NCBI GenBank assembly: GCA_025916135.1
Contig: CP104793.1
Location: forward strand, 3,038,001-3,102,000
DNA length: 64,000 nt
Source of the DNA: Rhodobacteraceae bacterium D3-12
GTDB lineage: Bacteria > Pseudomonadota > Alphaproteobacteria > Rhodobacterales > Rhodobacteraceae
Reading direction: 5' to 3'
How positions within the stretch are numbered: position 1 is the first letter of the stretch; each line of letters opens with the position of its first letter. Under the pieces are notes generated by a model. That model saw only the letters and a list, made by a program, of their open reading frames with translations, did no database searches and had not been told where the DNA came from. Positions 1-8,994 of this stretch are shown here, piece after piece. A program made the translations under genes and the position numbers.

Positions 1-78
1 ACCACGCAGGCCTATACCGCGGTCGATGAGGCGCGGTTGATGGAGGTTTACGACAAGGCCCATCCGAAGGCGGGTTAA
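1..78 (+). CDS. Tyrosine recombinase XerC/XerD family, C-terminal end only
   Basis: This is the last 25 codons of a gene that starts before the window. The peptide begins TTQAYTAVD and ends AHPKAG. This matches the C-terminus of Xer-type site-specific recombinases, where the tyrosine in T-x-x-YT is the nucleophile and the protein ends in a conserved AHPRA-like tail. Such enzymes resolve chromosome dimers at dif. Too little is present to tell XerC from XerD. The stop is 15 bases before pcs, so the two may be cotranscribed. Confidence 0.7.
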   Translation, partial: TTQAYTAVDEARLMEVYDKAHPKAG

Positions 79-93
79 AGGTTAGGATTAACG

Positions 94-798
94 ATGAATT
101 TGCATTTAAAGGCGCTGAGCGTCCATTTATTAACGGCGACGGGCGCGGTGTTTGCCATGCTGGCGATGTTGGCGGCGGTGGATGCCAAATGGGACCTGAT
201 GTTTTTGTGGCTTGTGGTGGCCTTTGCCGTGGACGGCGTTGATGGCCCGCTGGCGCGAAAATATGATGTAAAACAGAACGCTGGCGAGTTTGACGGGGTC
301 TTGCTGGACCTGATTATCGACTATCTGACCTATGTGTTTATCCCGGCGTTTGCGTTGTTCAAATCGGGGTTGTTCGAAGGCTGGACCGGCTGGTTTGTGA
401 TTATTGTCATCACCTTTACCAGCGCGATGTATTTTGCCGATACTCGCATGAAAACAAAGGATAATTCCTTCTCGGGCTTTCCCGGGTGTTGGAACATGGT
501 GGCGATCGTCGTTTTCGCGCTGACGCCGAATTTCTGGGTGATTCTTGTTCTGGTGACAGCGCTGGCGGTTGCGATGTTTCTGCCGTTGAAGTTTGTACAT
601 CCGGTGCGCACGGAACGCTGGAGAAACGTAACGTTACCAATGGCTTTGGCTTGGACCTTCTTTGCGGGATGGGCCGCTTGGGTCGACTTTCACCCCCAGA
701 GTTGGGCGAGTTGGGGGTTGATCCTGACCAGCGTGTATTTGCTGTTTGCGGGCATCGCGCAGCAGGTCATTTATGAACGCGGCGCGCGGCCGGGTTAA
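94..798 (+). CDS. pcs: Phosphatidylcholine synthase (CDP-diacylglycerol + choline)
   Basis: The 234-residue product is an integral membrane CDP-alcohol phosphatidyltransferase. The family motif appears at about residues 48-76: DGVDGPLAR, then GEFDG, LLD and IID, which supply the metal- and CDP-binding aspartates. About eight hydrophobic segments follow. Pcs condenses choline with CDP-diacylglycerol to make phosphatidylcholine in one step, a route typical of alphaproteobacteria that associate with eukaryotes or live in the sea. Length and the DGVDGP form of the motif fit Pcs better than phosphatidylglycerophosphate synthase. The start is the first ATG after the upstream stop. Confidence 0.9.
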   Translation: MNLHLKALSVHLLTATGAVFAMLAMLAAVDAKWDLMFLWLVVAFAVDGVDGPLARKYDVKQNAGEFDGVLLDLIIDYLTYVFIPAFALFKSGLFEGWTGWFVIIVITFTSAMYFADTRMKTKDNSFSGFPGCWNMVAIVVFALTPNFWVILVLVTALAVAMFLPLKFVHPVRTERWRNVTLPMALAWTFFAGWAAWVDFHPQSWASWGLILTSVYLLFAGIAQQVIYERGARPG

Positions 799-921
799 CG
801 ACGGTTTTCAGAGGTCTGAGGGGGGTGACATCCGGCTGACATTCGGCTGCCTCCCGGCTGCCGTGTGACGCCGGTTTTGCTTAACGCTATTTTAAATAAT
901 GCAGCGTACGTTGGGGCAAGG

Positions 922-1785
922 TCAGATTAACAGGCTTGCCGCACCTTCATGGCGCAAAAGCCAGACTTTTGTCTCGACGCCGCCGCGACCCGAGAAGCCG
1001 GTGAGCTTGCCCCCTGCCCCCATGACCCGATGGCAGGGAATGATCAGCGGGATCGGGTTGGCGCCGCAGGCCCGCCCTACGGCTTGGGGCATGGCAGAGA
1101 GTTGTTTGGCGATGTCGCCATAGGTGAGCGTGTCGCCAAGCGGGATGGCAGAGATGGCGTCACAAATGGCGCGTTGGAAATCGGTGCCGTAGATGCGGAG
1201 CGGCAGGTCGAAGGCTGTGCGGGTGCCGGCGAAATATTCGGCGACCTGATCGCGGGCGCGAAGAAGCAGTGGCGTTTCGTCGGTGCCAAATGGTGTGGTG
1301 TCGCTCACCCATTCAGCGCGGATGATGGCGCTGGCTTGGTCGGTCTGGGCTGGCTGGGTGTTAGTGTGCTGGATGCTTGATTTCTGGCTGCCGGATTTCT
1401 GGGTGCCGGATTGCTGGGGGCCGGATTGCTTGGTGCCGGACTGCTTGGAGCGGGCGCTCTGGATACTGGTTCGCTTAGCGTTGGTGGCCTTGGCGCTGGT
1501 GTTTTCTGCGCTGGTGTACTCTGCTCTGAAGTTCTCTGTGCTGGTGTCTTTGCTGCCGGTTTCTTCGCTGCCCGTCTGCTCTGCGTCGGTCCTCTCGGTT
1601 CCGGTCTCTTCTGTTCTGGTGTCCTTGGCGCGAGCGGTTGCAGCCTTGGCGCGTCCGGTTTCTCTGTGGACGTTTCCAATGCTGGCGTATTCTGCACTGG
1701 AATTTTCAGCACTGGCGCGTTCGGTGATGACCTCCTCGGTCAGGGTAAAGGGGCCGGTTGGGGTTTGAATGGTGAGCTGCGGCAT
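922..1785 (-). CDS. ogt: Methylated-DNA--protein-cysteine methyltransferase with a large repetitive insertion
   Basis: The C-terminal half is a standard O6-alkylguanine-DNA alkyltransferase: TYGDIA and VGRACGANPIP helix-turn-helix region, then the active-site PCHRVMGAGG (acceptor Cys codon at 1033-1035) and a GFSGRGG...KVWLL tail. It repairs O6-methylguanine by suicidal methyl transfer. Unusually, the first strand (TIQTPTGPFTL) is separated from the next (IIRAEWV) by about 130 residues of Ser/Thr/Glu/Lys/Gln-rich pentads (1336-1725). The ATG at 1785 is chosen because MPQLTIQTPTGPF matches family N-termini; a start at 1830 would overlap the upstream gene by 37 bases. Whether the enlarged enzyme is active cannot be told from sequence. 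Confidence 0.85.
   Translation of the reverse strand: MPQLTIQTPTGPFTLTEEVITERASAENSSAEYASIGNVHRETGRAKAATARAKDTRTEETGTERTDAEQTGSEETGSKDTSTENFRAEYTSAENTSAKATNAKRTSIQSARSKQSGTKQSGPQQSGTQKSGSQKSSIQHTNTQPAQTDQASAIIRAEWVSDTTPFGTDETPLLLRARDQVAEYFAGTRTAFDLPLRIYGTDFQRAICDAISAIPLGDTLTYGDIAKQLSAMPQAVGRACGANPIPLIIPCHRVMGAGGKLTGFSGRGGVETKVWLLRHEGAASLLI
1336..1725 (-). repeat. Degenerate 15-bp tandem repeat inside ogt
   Basis: About 26 successive five-residue units keep phase through the insertion, for example TGSEE, TGSKD, TSTEN, TSAEN, TSAKA, SGTKQ, SGPQQ, SGTQK, SGSQK. The underlying DNA has a 15-base period and is open in several frames on both strands. The units lack the central Leu/Phe of classical pentapeptide-repeat proteins, so a disordered hydrophilic linker is more likely than a beta-helix. 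Confidence 0.8.
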
Positions 1786-1793
1786 GGGTGTTT

Positions 1794-2159
1794 TCAGACC
1801 TGCCGCGCGACAAACCATTGTGTGCCGCATGGCGTGCGAAAACCGCCGCGCCTGTCGCCGTCGCCCTTTTCCATCATCGGCTGAATTTCTTCTGCGCCGA
1901 GGGAAAGCGCCTTGGCAAAGGCAGCATCGGGATCAGGCAGATAGATATGCACCAATGCGCCGGTGCCGTTCGGGTTGCCGCCCATCATCAGGACCGTATC
2001 ACCGATACGGCATTCGGCATGCATGATGCGCGCACCATCGTGAATGACGCGCAGCTCTTGGGCATCAAAGACTGCGGCGCAGAAATCGAGCACGGCGCGC
2101 GGGTCGGGCACGATCAGGTAGGGCGCAAGCGATGTGTAGCCGTCGGGTTTGTAGGACAT
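1794..2159 (-). CDS. VOC-family (glyoxalase/PhnB-like) protein
   Basis: A 121-residue single-domain protein with the vicinal-oxygen-chelate fold pattern: YLIVPDPRAVLDFCAAVF near the N-terminus, then HAECRIGDTVLMMG, VHIYLPDPDAAFAKA and a C-terminal DGDRRGGFRTPCGTQWFVA. It resembles the PhnB/YkcA group, many of whose members lack a known substrate. The gene lies between ileS and ogt on the same strand, with the ileS terminator in front of it. No specific reaction can be assigned. Confidence 0.75.
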   Translation of the reverse strand: MSYKPDGYTSLAPYLIVPDPRAVLDFCAAVFDAQELRVIHDGARIMHAECRIGDTVLMMGGNPNGTGALVHIYLPDPDAAFAKALSLGAEEIQPMMEKGDGDRRGGFRTPCGTQWFVARQV

Positions 2160-2192
2160 ATGCGACAGAGTGCCCCAATTCGACGACGTTGG

Positions 2193-2220
2193 AAAGAGGG
2201 GGTGGTTCCCCCCCCTCTTG
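2193..2220 (-). terminator. Rho-independent terminator after ileS
   Basis: The stem AAGAGGGGG (2194-2202) pairs with CCCCCTCTT (2211-2219) across an 8-base loop, 30 bases past the ileS stop. Read on the minus strand it ends in CTCTTTCC, a short pyrimidine tract. Confidence 0.6.
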
Positions 2221-2249
2221 CCTAGCTCAATCGCGCGAGTGCAGTTGCC

Positions 2250-5216
2250 CTATTGCAGCGCCGCATCGCAGCGCCCGCAAACGCCCGCGTGGGAGTGGCT
2301 GCCGACGTCGGGCAGGATTTTCCAGCACCGCTGGCACTTTTCGCCATCGGCCTTTTCGAACACCACGCCGACCCCTTCGATTTCCGGCAGGCGGAAGGCC
2401 TCGGACGGGAGGGGATCATCGGTGAGCGAAATCGCGGAGGTGATGCAAATATCCTCGAACGGGACGGTTTTGAGGGCGGCGAGCATGTCAGGATTGCGGA
2501 CATGGACCATCGGCGCGGCCTCGAGCGAGGCACCGATCACCTTGTCGGCGCGCTGCACTTCCAACGCGGCGGTGACGACGCGGCGGGCTTTGCGCACCTC
2601 GGCCCATTTCGCGGCCAAGGGTTCATCCAACCAGTCGGCGGGCGTTTCGGGGATGTCTTGGAGGTGGACCGAGTTGCCCGCACCGGGGAAGCGCGAAAGC
2701 CAGACGTCTTCCATTGTGAAGACGAGGATCGGGGCCAGCCATGTGGTGAGGCGATGGAACAAGAGGTCCAAAACCGTGCGGGCCGCATGGGCGCGCGGGC
2801 TTTCACCGTCGCAGTAGAGCACGTCCTTGCGGATGTCGAAGTAGAAGGCCGAGAGGTCAACGGTGCAGAAGTTGAACACCGCCGAAAACACGCCTTGGAA
2901 ATCGAAGGCGCGGTAGCCGGAGCGGACCTTGTGGTCGAGTTCCGCCATGCGGTGCAGCATCAGGCGTTCAAGCTCGGGCATATCGGCGGGGGCGACGCGT
3001 TGGGACTCATCGAACTGGGCTAGCGAGCCGAGCATGAAGCGCATGGTGTTGCGCAGGCGACGATAGCTGTCGGCGACGCCTTTGAGGATTTCCGGCCCGA
3101 TGCGTTGGTCGGCGGTATAGTCGGTTTGCGCAACCCAGAGGCGCAGAACGTCGGCGCCGTATTGTTTGACCACTTCCTCGGGCACGATGGTGTTGCCGAG
3201 AGATTTGGACATCTTGATGCCCTTCTCGTCCAGCGTGAAGCCATGGGTCACCACGTTGCGATATGGCGCGCGACCAAGGGTGCCGCAGGCTTGCAAGAGC
3301 GAGGAATGGAACCAGCCGCGGTGTTGGTCGGTGCCTTCCATATAGACATCGGCGATGCCGTCGGGGGTGCCATCGGCGCGGTCGCGCAGCACGAAAGCGT
3401 GGGTTGAGCCGGAATCGAACCAGACGTCGAGCACATCGAAGACCTGCTCCCACTCGTCGGGATTATAATCTGCGCCGAGGAAGCGTTGTTTGGCCCCGTC
3501 GGCATACCATGCGTCCGCGCCTTCGGCCTCGAACGCGTCAACGATGCGTTGGTTGACGGCGTCGTCGCGCAGCAGGAAGCCATCATCGGTGGGCAGGACG
3601 CCTTTGCGGATGAAACAGGTGAGCGGCACGCCCCATGCGCGTTGGCGCGAGAGCACCCAATCGGGGCGCGTTTCGATCATCGCGTGAAGGCGGTTGCGCC
3701 CGGTTTGCGGCGTGAATTTCACCAAGTCGTCGATGGATTTGAGCGCGCGTTCGCGGATGGTTTTGCCGTGTTCGTCGTTGCCCCCAGCCGGTTTGTCGAT
3801 GGCGGCGAACCATTGCGGCGTGTTGCGATAGATCACCGGCGCTTTGGAGCGCCAAGAGTGCGGATAGGAGTGTTTGATCTTGCCACGGGCAAGCAAGCCG
3901 CCAACTTCGGCCAGTTTCGAGATCACGGCGGCATTGGCGTCGCCCTCCCAATCGCCCTTTTTGGGCTTGTCGCGCAGGATTTTCTTGCCGCCAAAGAACG
4001 GCAGATCGGCGCGGAAGGAGCCATCGTCCATCACGTTATAGGTGATGACGTCTTCAAGTTCGCCCCTGTCCCGAAAGAATTCGAATTCCTCCATTCCGTG
4101 GGAGGGAGCGCAATGGACAAAGCCGGTACCTTCTTCGTCAGTGACGAATTCAGCTGGGAGGAATTTTCGCGGTTCATCCCATTCGATGTGATAATCCAAC
4201 CCTGCTTCTAACAAAGCATCCGCGTTCAATGGGTGTTTGAGGGAGAGGCTCGCCAGTTCATCAGCGGAAACATCGCGGACGCGTTTATACATGCCCTCTT
4301 CGAGGCGCGCGCGTTTCATCACGTCGGCGGCGAGTTTGTCGGCCAAGAGGAAGCGTTCGCCAACCGAGGCCCAGCATTCTTCGGGCGTATCGGTGACCTC
4401 GTAGAGGCCATAGGCGAAGTTTTCACCGTAGACGACGGCCTTGTTGGAGGGGATGGTCCAAGGGGTCGTGGTCCAGATGACGACGGATGCGCCGACAAGG
4501 TCTTCAGGCCAAACCTGAAGCTCGCTGCGTTCGCCGACTATCTCGTCAGCCACCTCAAACTTCACCCAGATCGTGAAGCTGTCCTTGTCGTGGTATTCGA
4601 CCTCGGCTTCGGCCAATGCGGTTTCTTCAACCGGGGACCACATCACCGGTTTGGAGCCTTGGTAAAGCGTGCCGTTCATCAGGAATTTCTGGAACTCGGC
4701 GGCGATCACGGCTTCGGCGTGGTAGGCCATGGTGAGGTAGGGGTCGGCCCAATTGCCGGTGATGCCGAGGCGTTTGAATTCGTCGCGCTGGATATCGACC
4801 CAACCTTCGGCGAATTTGCGGCATTCCTGACGGAAGTCGATGATCGGCACATCGTCTTTGTCCTGCCCTTTCAGGCGGTATTGCTCTTCGATTTTCCACT
4901 CGATCGGCAAGCCGTGGCAATCCCAACCCGGCACATAGCGCGCGTCGTGGCCCATCATTTGGTGCGAGCGCACGATCATGTCCTTGATCGTTTTGTTCAG
5001 CGCGTGACCGATATGGAGGTGGCCGTTGGCATAGGGGGGACCGTCATGCAGGGTGAACGGCGTGCGCCCGGTTTTTTCGCGCAGGCGGTCATAGATGCCG
5101 ATCTGGTCCCATTGGGCGAGCCATTCGGGTTCGCGTTTGGGCAGGCCCGCGCGCATCGGGAAATCGGTTTGCGGCAGGTTCAGCGTGGCTTTGTAGTCGG
5201 CGGTTTGATCGGTCAT
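2250..5216 (-). CDS. ileS: Isoleucyl-tRNA synthetase
   Basis: A 988-residue class I aminoacyl-tRNA synthetase that charges tRNA-Ile. From the chosen start, the HIGH motif is at residues 68-71 (NGHLHIGHALNK) and KMSKS at 668-672 (GIKMSKSLGNT). The CP1 editing domain lies between them. The C-terminus has a zinc site, CQRCW...CGRCDAA, as in bacterial IleS. The ATG at 5216 is preferred over one 60 bases upstream because MTDQTADYKATLNLPQTDFPM is the normal IleS N-terminus and AGGAAAG lies about 11 bases before it. The gene is divergent from the globin gene. Confidence 0.95.
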   Translation of the reverse strand: MTDQTADYKATLNLPQTDFPMRAGLPKREPEWLAQWDQIGIYDRLREKTGRTPFTLHDGPPYANGHLHIGHALNKTIKDMIVRSHQMMGHDARYVPGWDCHGLPIEWKIEEQYRLKGQDKDDVPIIDFRQECRKFAEGWVDIQRDEFKRLGITGNWADPYLTMAYHAEAVIAAEFQKFLMNGTLYQGSKPVMWSPVEETALAEAEVEYHDKDSFTIWVKFEVADEIVGERSELQVWPEDLVGASVVIWTTTPWTIPSNKAVVYGENFAYGLYEVTDTPEECWASVGERFLLADKLAADVMKRARLEEGMYKRVRDVSADELASLSLKHPLNADALLEAGLDYHIEWDEPRKFLPAEFVTDEEGTGFVHCAPSHGMEEFEFFRDRGELEDVITYNVMDDGSFRADLPFFGGKKILRDKPKKGDWEGDANAAVISKLAEVGGLLARGKIKHSYPHSWRSKAPVIYRNTPQWFAAIDKPAGGNDEHGKTIRERALKSIDDLVKFTPQTGRNRLHAMIETRPDWVLSRQRAWGVPLTCFIRKGVLPTDDGFLLRDDAVNQRIVDAFEAEGADAWYADGAKQRFLGADYNPDEWEQVFDVLDVWFDSGSTHAFVLRDRADGTPDGIADVYMEGTDQHRGWFHSSLLQACGTLGRAPYRNVVTHGFTLDEKGIKMSKSLGNTIVPEEVVKQYGADVLRLWVAQTDYTADQRIGPEILKGVADSYRRLRNTMRFMLGSLAQFDESQRVAPADMPELERLMLHRMAELDHKVRSGYRAFDFQGVFSAVFNFCTVDLSAFYFDIRKDVLYCDGESPRAHAARTVLDLLFHRLTTWLAPILVFTMEDVWLSRFPGAGNSVHLQDIPETPADWLDEPLAAKWAEVRKARRVVTAALEVQRADKVIGASLEAAPMVHVRNPDMLAALKTVPFEDICITSAISLTDDPLPSEAFRLPEIEGVGVVFEKADGEKCQRCWKILPDVGSHSHAGVCGRCDAALQ

Positions 5217-5471
5217 TGGCCCGTATCTTTCCTGAAAATCTGAGAGGTGGTTTGCGAGAGCGGCGCGGAGTTTCAAACGCCTTTGCCCGGCGGCTCTTTT
5301 GGATCAGAGCGCCGGGGATATAATTCGGATAATAGTCTCGAAACCAGTCATGTTGCTGCGGGTTATAGGGCGGCTTGGCCGGAGCGTCCAGAGGCGTGAT
5401 GCGCGGCGCTTTGGCGTCTTTTGCACAGCGCGGCAAGCAGGTAAGGCTGTGGGCGAAAAGAGGAGAGTGAT

Positions 5472-5878
5472 ATGGCGGGTTTGCCAGCGAAATTCGATGT
5501 GACGCGCCCCGAGATCGAGCGGGTCGTGGCGGCATTTTATGCGCGTGTCCGCGTGCATCCGGCGTTGGGGCCGGTTTTCGCGAGCCATATCAGCGACTGG
5601 CCGCCGCATGAGGCCAAGATCGCGCGATTCTGGGCCAATGCGATTCTGCACGAGCGCAGTTATGACGGGAACCCGCTGGCGGTGCATCGCGCGGCGGGGA
5701 ATGTGCGCCCCGGCATGTTTGAGACATGGCTGGGCCTGTTCGATCAGGTTCTGGCGCAGGAATTGCGCCCGGATCAGGCGCGGGCGTGGTCGGCGCTGGC
5801 CCATCGGATCGGCCGATCCCTGCGCGCCGGGGTGGTGGAAAAGACGCAGGGACCGGGGGCGTTCCGATTTTGCGTTAA
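5472..5878 (+). CDS. Group III truncated haemoglobin, frameshifted near the 3' end
   Basis: The first 130 residues are a truncated globin: FDVTRPEIERVVAAFYARV, HPALGPVF, then IARFWANAILHERSYDGNP with the proximal histidine region and GMFETWLGLFDQ. Such proteins bind haem and oxygen or NO. As written, the reading frame runs on to 6071, 197 bases into the opposing lipoprotein gene, with a non-globin tail. Adding one base at the CC of 5864-5865 gives AFPILR and a TAA at 5876-5878, which would overlap the convergent gene's stop. I take that as the true end. The start follows a GAGAGTGAT leader. Confidence 0.75.
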
Positions 5879-7116
5879 TTCGCGCCGAGCGATTTCTGGA
5901 ACAGCGGCGCGACCGAAGGGTAGCTGGTGCGCCCGAATACATGGCGCGGCATCATGCCGATATAGAAATCCTTGCGCAGAAGGGAATCCGTCACGACGGG
6001 ACGCGTCAGCGGGTAGTAGGCCAGATGCGTCACATCAACGGGCAGCACCACGAAGTCGCGTTCGATGGTGAGGTCTTTGATGCTGCGCGGTTCAAAGTTG
6101 ATCGTAACCAGCATTGGCCGCTCTTCTCGGATCATCTGTAGGGGCGATTTCGAGAAGTCTTTGACGAGGCTTTCAGCCTTGTCCTTGGGCACCGGGATTT
6201 CACCGGTGAGAAGGTTTTGCAGGGCGGGCGCGCGATAGCTGACTTTGATCTCACGCTTGAGAACAAGGAAGGGGTTTTGCAAATCACCGCGTTTGCGCAA
6301 TTCCTCGGAGAAGCTGCGCAGCTCGTCTCCTTTACAGGTATGGACGGGGATTTTGACCGTGATGTCGCTCAGCTTGCGGGTGATGCGGAAGCGGCCTGAG
6401 ACCTTGTAGGCCTGACTTTTGCGCCCAGCTTTGGCCAGTTTGCCGGTGGGACGGAAGGCCTCGGCGTTGAGGTCGTATTTGCCGCCTTCGATTGCCACCA
6501 TCCCTTTGAGAGGTTTGTCGGCTTTCGGCGCGGTCATCTCGCCCGGTTGGGTCAGGCGCTTGTAGGCGTCGTCGCGTTCGAATTCATTGGCCAGCGCGCG
6601 CATATCCTTGCAGGTTTCAAAGGCCTGGCGGGTCAGGCTGTTGAAGAGAATGCGGGACTGGACGCTATCCTGCCCGGCGAGAACCGCGATCAGGTCGGTT
6701 TTGGCGGTTTTCGCGCTAGGGACGCGGAAATCGGCGAGCAGCGGGTCGGTGACGGGGGTGCTTTCGGCGATCAGCCGGCGCATGAGGTCGTAACGCTGTG
6801 CGGTTCGGCCAAGCAGGTTGCGCGATTTTTCCGACATGTCGGCCGCGGTTTTGGTGCTGTCGCAGTCAATGCCCGCGAAGGGCACGGTGCAGAAATCACC
6901 ATCAAAATTGTCGTTGATCGTGCTGCGTAGCGTCGTGGCGAACCCATCGGCCAGTTTGTTGGCGCTGTCGAGGTCGCGCGTTTGGAGCGCCTCTCCGATG
7001 GCGGTTTGCGCCTCGAGTCCGGCGCGCGACAGCTCTTTGGCAGCGTCTTCGGGGTTTTTGCATGCCGCGAGGAGGGCAAACACGGAGACGAGGGCGAGCG
7101 AACGCGAAAATTTCAT
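5875..7116 (-). CDS. Putative lipoprotein of unknown function
   Basis: A 413-residue protein whose N-terminus is a lipoprotein signal peptide: basic MKFSR, hydrophobic core, and lipobox LLAAC with the acceptor cysteine at about residue 19. The mature part is hydrophilic and mixed alpha/beta, with several conserved-looking cysteines (FCTVPFAGIDC, CKDM, VHTCKGDE) that could form disulfides. I do not recognise a family. It probably sits in the inner or outer membrane facing the periplasm. It converges with the globin gene. Confidence 0.7.
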   Translation of the reverse strand: MKFSRSLALVSVFALLAACKNPEDAAKELSRAGLEAQTAIGEALQTRDLDSANKLADGFATTLRSTINDNFDGDFCTVPFAGIDCDSTKTAADMSEKSRNLLGRTAQRYDLMRRLIAESTPVTDPLLADFRVPSAKTAKTDLIAVLAGQDSVQSRILFNSLTRQAFETCKDMRALANEFERDDAYKRLTQPGEMTAPKADKPLKGMVAIEGGKYDLNAEAFRPTGKLAKAGRKSQAYKVSGRFRITRKLSDITVKIPVHTCKGDELRSFSEELRKRGDLQNPFLVLKREIKVSYRAPALQNLLTGEIPVPKDKAESLVKDFSKSPLQMIREERPMLVTINFEPRSIKDLTIERDFVVLPVDVTHLAYYPLTRPVVTDSLLRKDFYIGMMPRHVFGRTSYPSVAPLFQKSLGAN

Positions 7117-7216
7117 GGAATTTCCTTGGGTTGAAGAATTTGGCGCACCGTATCGGGCGTGATGGTGAGCCGCAAGAGCGATGGGGCAGCTCGACGTGGC
7201 GTCGGGGTTTTGCGGT

Positions 7217-7696
7217 TCAAAAGAGCGCGATGTCGGGGCGTGTCAGCATCAGCCACAGGATCGCGAGCACCGCCGCAAAGGCCGGGATGCCGCAGGCGAA
7301 CCAGATGCGAAACAGGCGGTGATAGCGCGGCGGGAGCGGTGTTGCGGTCTGTGCTGCTGTGCGGGCAAGGCCGCGCAATTGGATCTGGATCCAGACCACC
7401 GGGAGCCAGAATGCGCCGGTGAGGATATAGAGCGCGATGGAGAGGAGAAGCCAGCCTTCGGTGAGGCTCCAGCCCAGTTCATGGGCGAGCCAGAGGCCGC
7501 TGACGGGTTGCGCGATCACGGCGGTTGCGGTGAAGAGCGTATCGGCCAGCACGACCACGCCCGCGGTATGGGCGATCAGGCGGGCATCATGGGTGCGGTG
7601 GGCCATAAGCATGAAGAATGCGATCCCGGCGCCGGTGCCAAGCAGGACGGTGGCGCCGATAACATGGGCCCAGCGCAGGATGTCGAGCAGCTCCAT
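7217..7696 (-). CDS. DUF2269 family integral membrane protein
   Basis: The 159-residue product has about four transmembrane segments and the DUF2269 N-terminus (WAHVIGATVLLGTGAGIAFFM), with histidines in the first helices. The function is unknown. Its ATG overlaps the TGA of the upstream SDR-DoxX gene in an ATGA arrangement, so the two are translationally coupled. It is the last gene of a five-gene minus-strand operon starting with ycjX. The same frame stays open upstream inside the neighbour, but the ATG at 7696 fits the family. Confidence 0.8.
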   Translation of the reverse strand: MELLDILRWAHVIGATVLLGTGAGIAFFMLMAHRTHDARLIAHTAGVVVLADTLFTATAVIAQPVSGLWLAHELGWSLTEGWLLLSIALYILTGAFWLPVVWIQIQLRGLARTAAQTATPLPPRYHRLFRIWFACGIPAFAAVLAILWLMLTRPDIALF

Positions 7697-8994
7697 CAGC
7701 GGCTGTCCAGCAGGGGGATGGCGACGAGGGCGAGCATCATCCCCGGCAGGATTTTCAGGAGCGGGCCGAGCGGATCGACCCAAAGCGCGGGGGTGAAGAG
7801 CGTGCCGAGGGCGAGGTACGCGAGGCTGACTGCCACCATGCCCAGCGCGGCGCGTTGGGCGGTGGGGCGCCAGAGCAAGGCGGCGGCAAGGGCGAGGTCG
7901 ACCACGCTCCACCCCGCGACGGAAAGCTGTGCCGCCCAAGTGGGCCAGCCTTGGGCCGTGAGGAGCGACGCCGCCGCGCCGAGGCGGGCAAAGCCGATGA
8001 GGCCGGACAGCGCCCAGAACAGCGCCAGCGTGGCAATCACGAAGGGCATGGCGAGGCGCATTCGCGCGGCGAGCCTGTCTTCGGCGCGGGCCGGCGTGCT
8101 GGCGAGCGTGTCGTGCAACGCGCGGATGGGCGGGCCGCCGACAGATTGCCAAGGGGCCGGATCGCCAAGCACCCCATCCGCGAGGGTCGTGACGGCCGTG
8201 CTGCGCAGGGGCGAGCGCCACCCGAGATGGCCCAGCACATCGGCGGCGCGGCTGGTCAGCGCCACGGCCCAGCGCGGTGCCGTGAGCCTTGCGCGGGCCG
8301 GGGCAACGCCGAGCCATGCGCGCAGTTCAGAGGTGAGCGTGGCGAGGCTTTGAGGGTGGTCTTCGACCAGATCGGCCACCGTTCCGGCGGGGATTTTACC
8401 GTCGATACATGCGGCAACGGCACGAGAAAGGTCAGCCATGCCAATGGTTTGGATCGGCGTATCGGGCATGGCGAGGGGTTGCAGCACTGGCGTGACCGCC
8501 AACATCCGCAACAGGGCCGTGCCGCCGTAAGCCGTATCGCAGAGCACGAGGCCGGGGCGCAGAATCCAATGCGCGCCCCCTGCCCCGATGATCGCCGCGT
8601 CCCCCGCCGCCTTGGAGCGAAAGAAATGCGTTGAGGCCTCCGGCGACACCCCGGCGGCAGAGATCTGGATGAGGCCCGTGCCACGGGTGGCGCAGGCCTC
8701 GGCCAGAGCGGCGATGGCGGCGGCATGCACTGCCGCGAGATTATCGGCGGGGCCGTCCTGTAACGCGCCAGCCGCGTTCACAACGATATCGACGTTTTGC
8801 AGGCAGGGCAGCCAATCACCCGGCACCGTCATATGGGTGAGGTCGCGAAACACCCAGTCGAGGCCGGGAAACGCGCGCCGCGCGGTGGCGACAGAGCGGC
8901 CAAGGCCGGTGACATGGTGGCCCGCATCAAGCAGGTGACGCGTGAGGGCCGCGCCGATCATGCCATAGGCCCCGATGACGAGAACGCGGCTCAC
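7696..8994 (-). CDS. NAD(P)-binding SDR/epimerase fused to a DoxX-like membrane domain
   Basis: A 432-residue two-domain protein. Residues 1-290 are an atypical short-chain dehydrogenase/epimerase with the dinucleotide-binding VLVIGAYGMIGAALTRHLL and a substrate region around LIQISAAGVSP. The C-terminal 130 residues are a four-helix DoxX-like membrane domain (ALFWALSGLIGFAR onward). This fusion recurs in proteobacteria, usually beside a DUF2269 gene as here. The substrate is unknown; a membrane-bound redox enzyme is the likely class. It overlaps the upstream YcjF-like gene by four bases. Confidence 0.8.
   Translation of the reverse strand: MSRVLVIGAYGMIGAALTRHLLDAGHHVTGLGRSVATARRAFPGLDWVFRDLTHMTVPGDWLPCLQNVDIVVNAAGALQDGPADNLAAVHAAAIAALAEACATRGTGLIQISAAGVSPEASTHFFRSKAAGDAAIIGAGGAHWILRPGLVLCDTAYGGTALLRMLAVTPVLQPLAMPDTPIQTIGMADLSRAVAACIDGKIPAGTVADLVEDHPQSLATLTSELRAWLGVAPARARLTAPRWAVALTSRAADVLGHLGWRSPLRSTAVTTLADGVLGDPAPWQSVGGPPIRALHDTLASTPARAEDRLAARMRLAMPFVIATLALFWALSGLIGFARLGAAASLLTAQGWPTWAAQLSVAGWSVVDLALAAALLWRPTAQRAALGMVAVSLAYLALGTLFTPALWVDPLGPLLKILPGMMLALVAIPLLDSR

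Noticed and set aside
1283-1884. Plus-strand Leu/Gly-rich frames resembling pentapeptide-repeat proteins opposite ogt
   Set aside because: They arise because a 15-bp repeat is open in several frames. There is no good start context, and the minus-strand frame joins two halves of a known enzyme.
7217-8317. Long 366-codon version of the DUF2269 gene
   Set aside because: The extra N-terminal 207 residues are Arg/Pro-rich out-of-frame reading of the SDR-DoxX gene. The ATG at 7696 gives the family start and an ATGA overlap.
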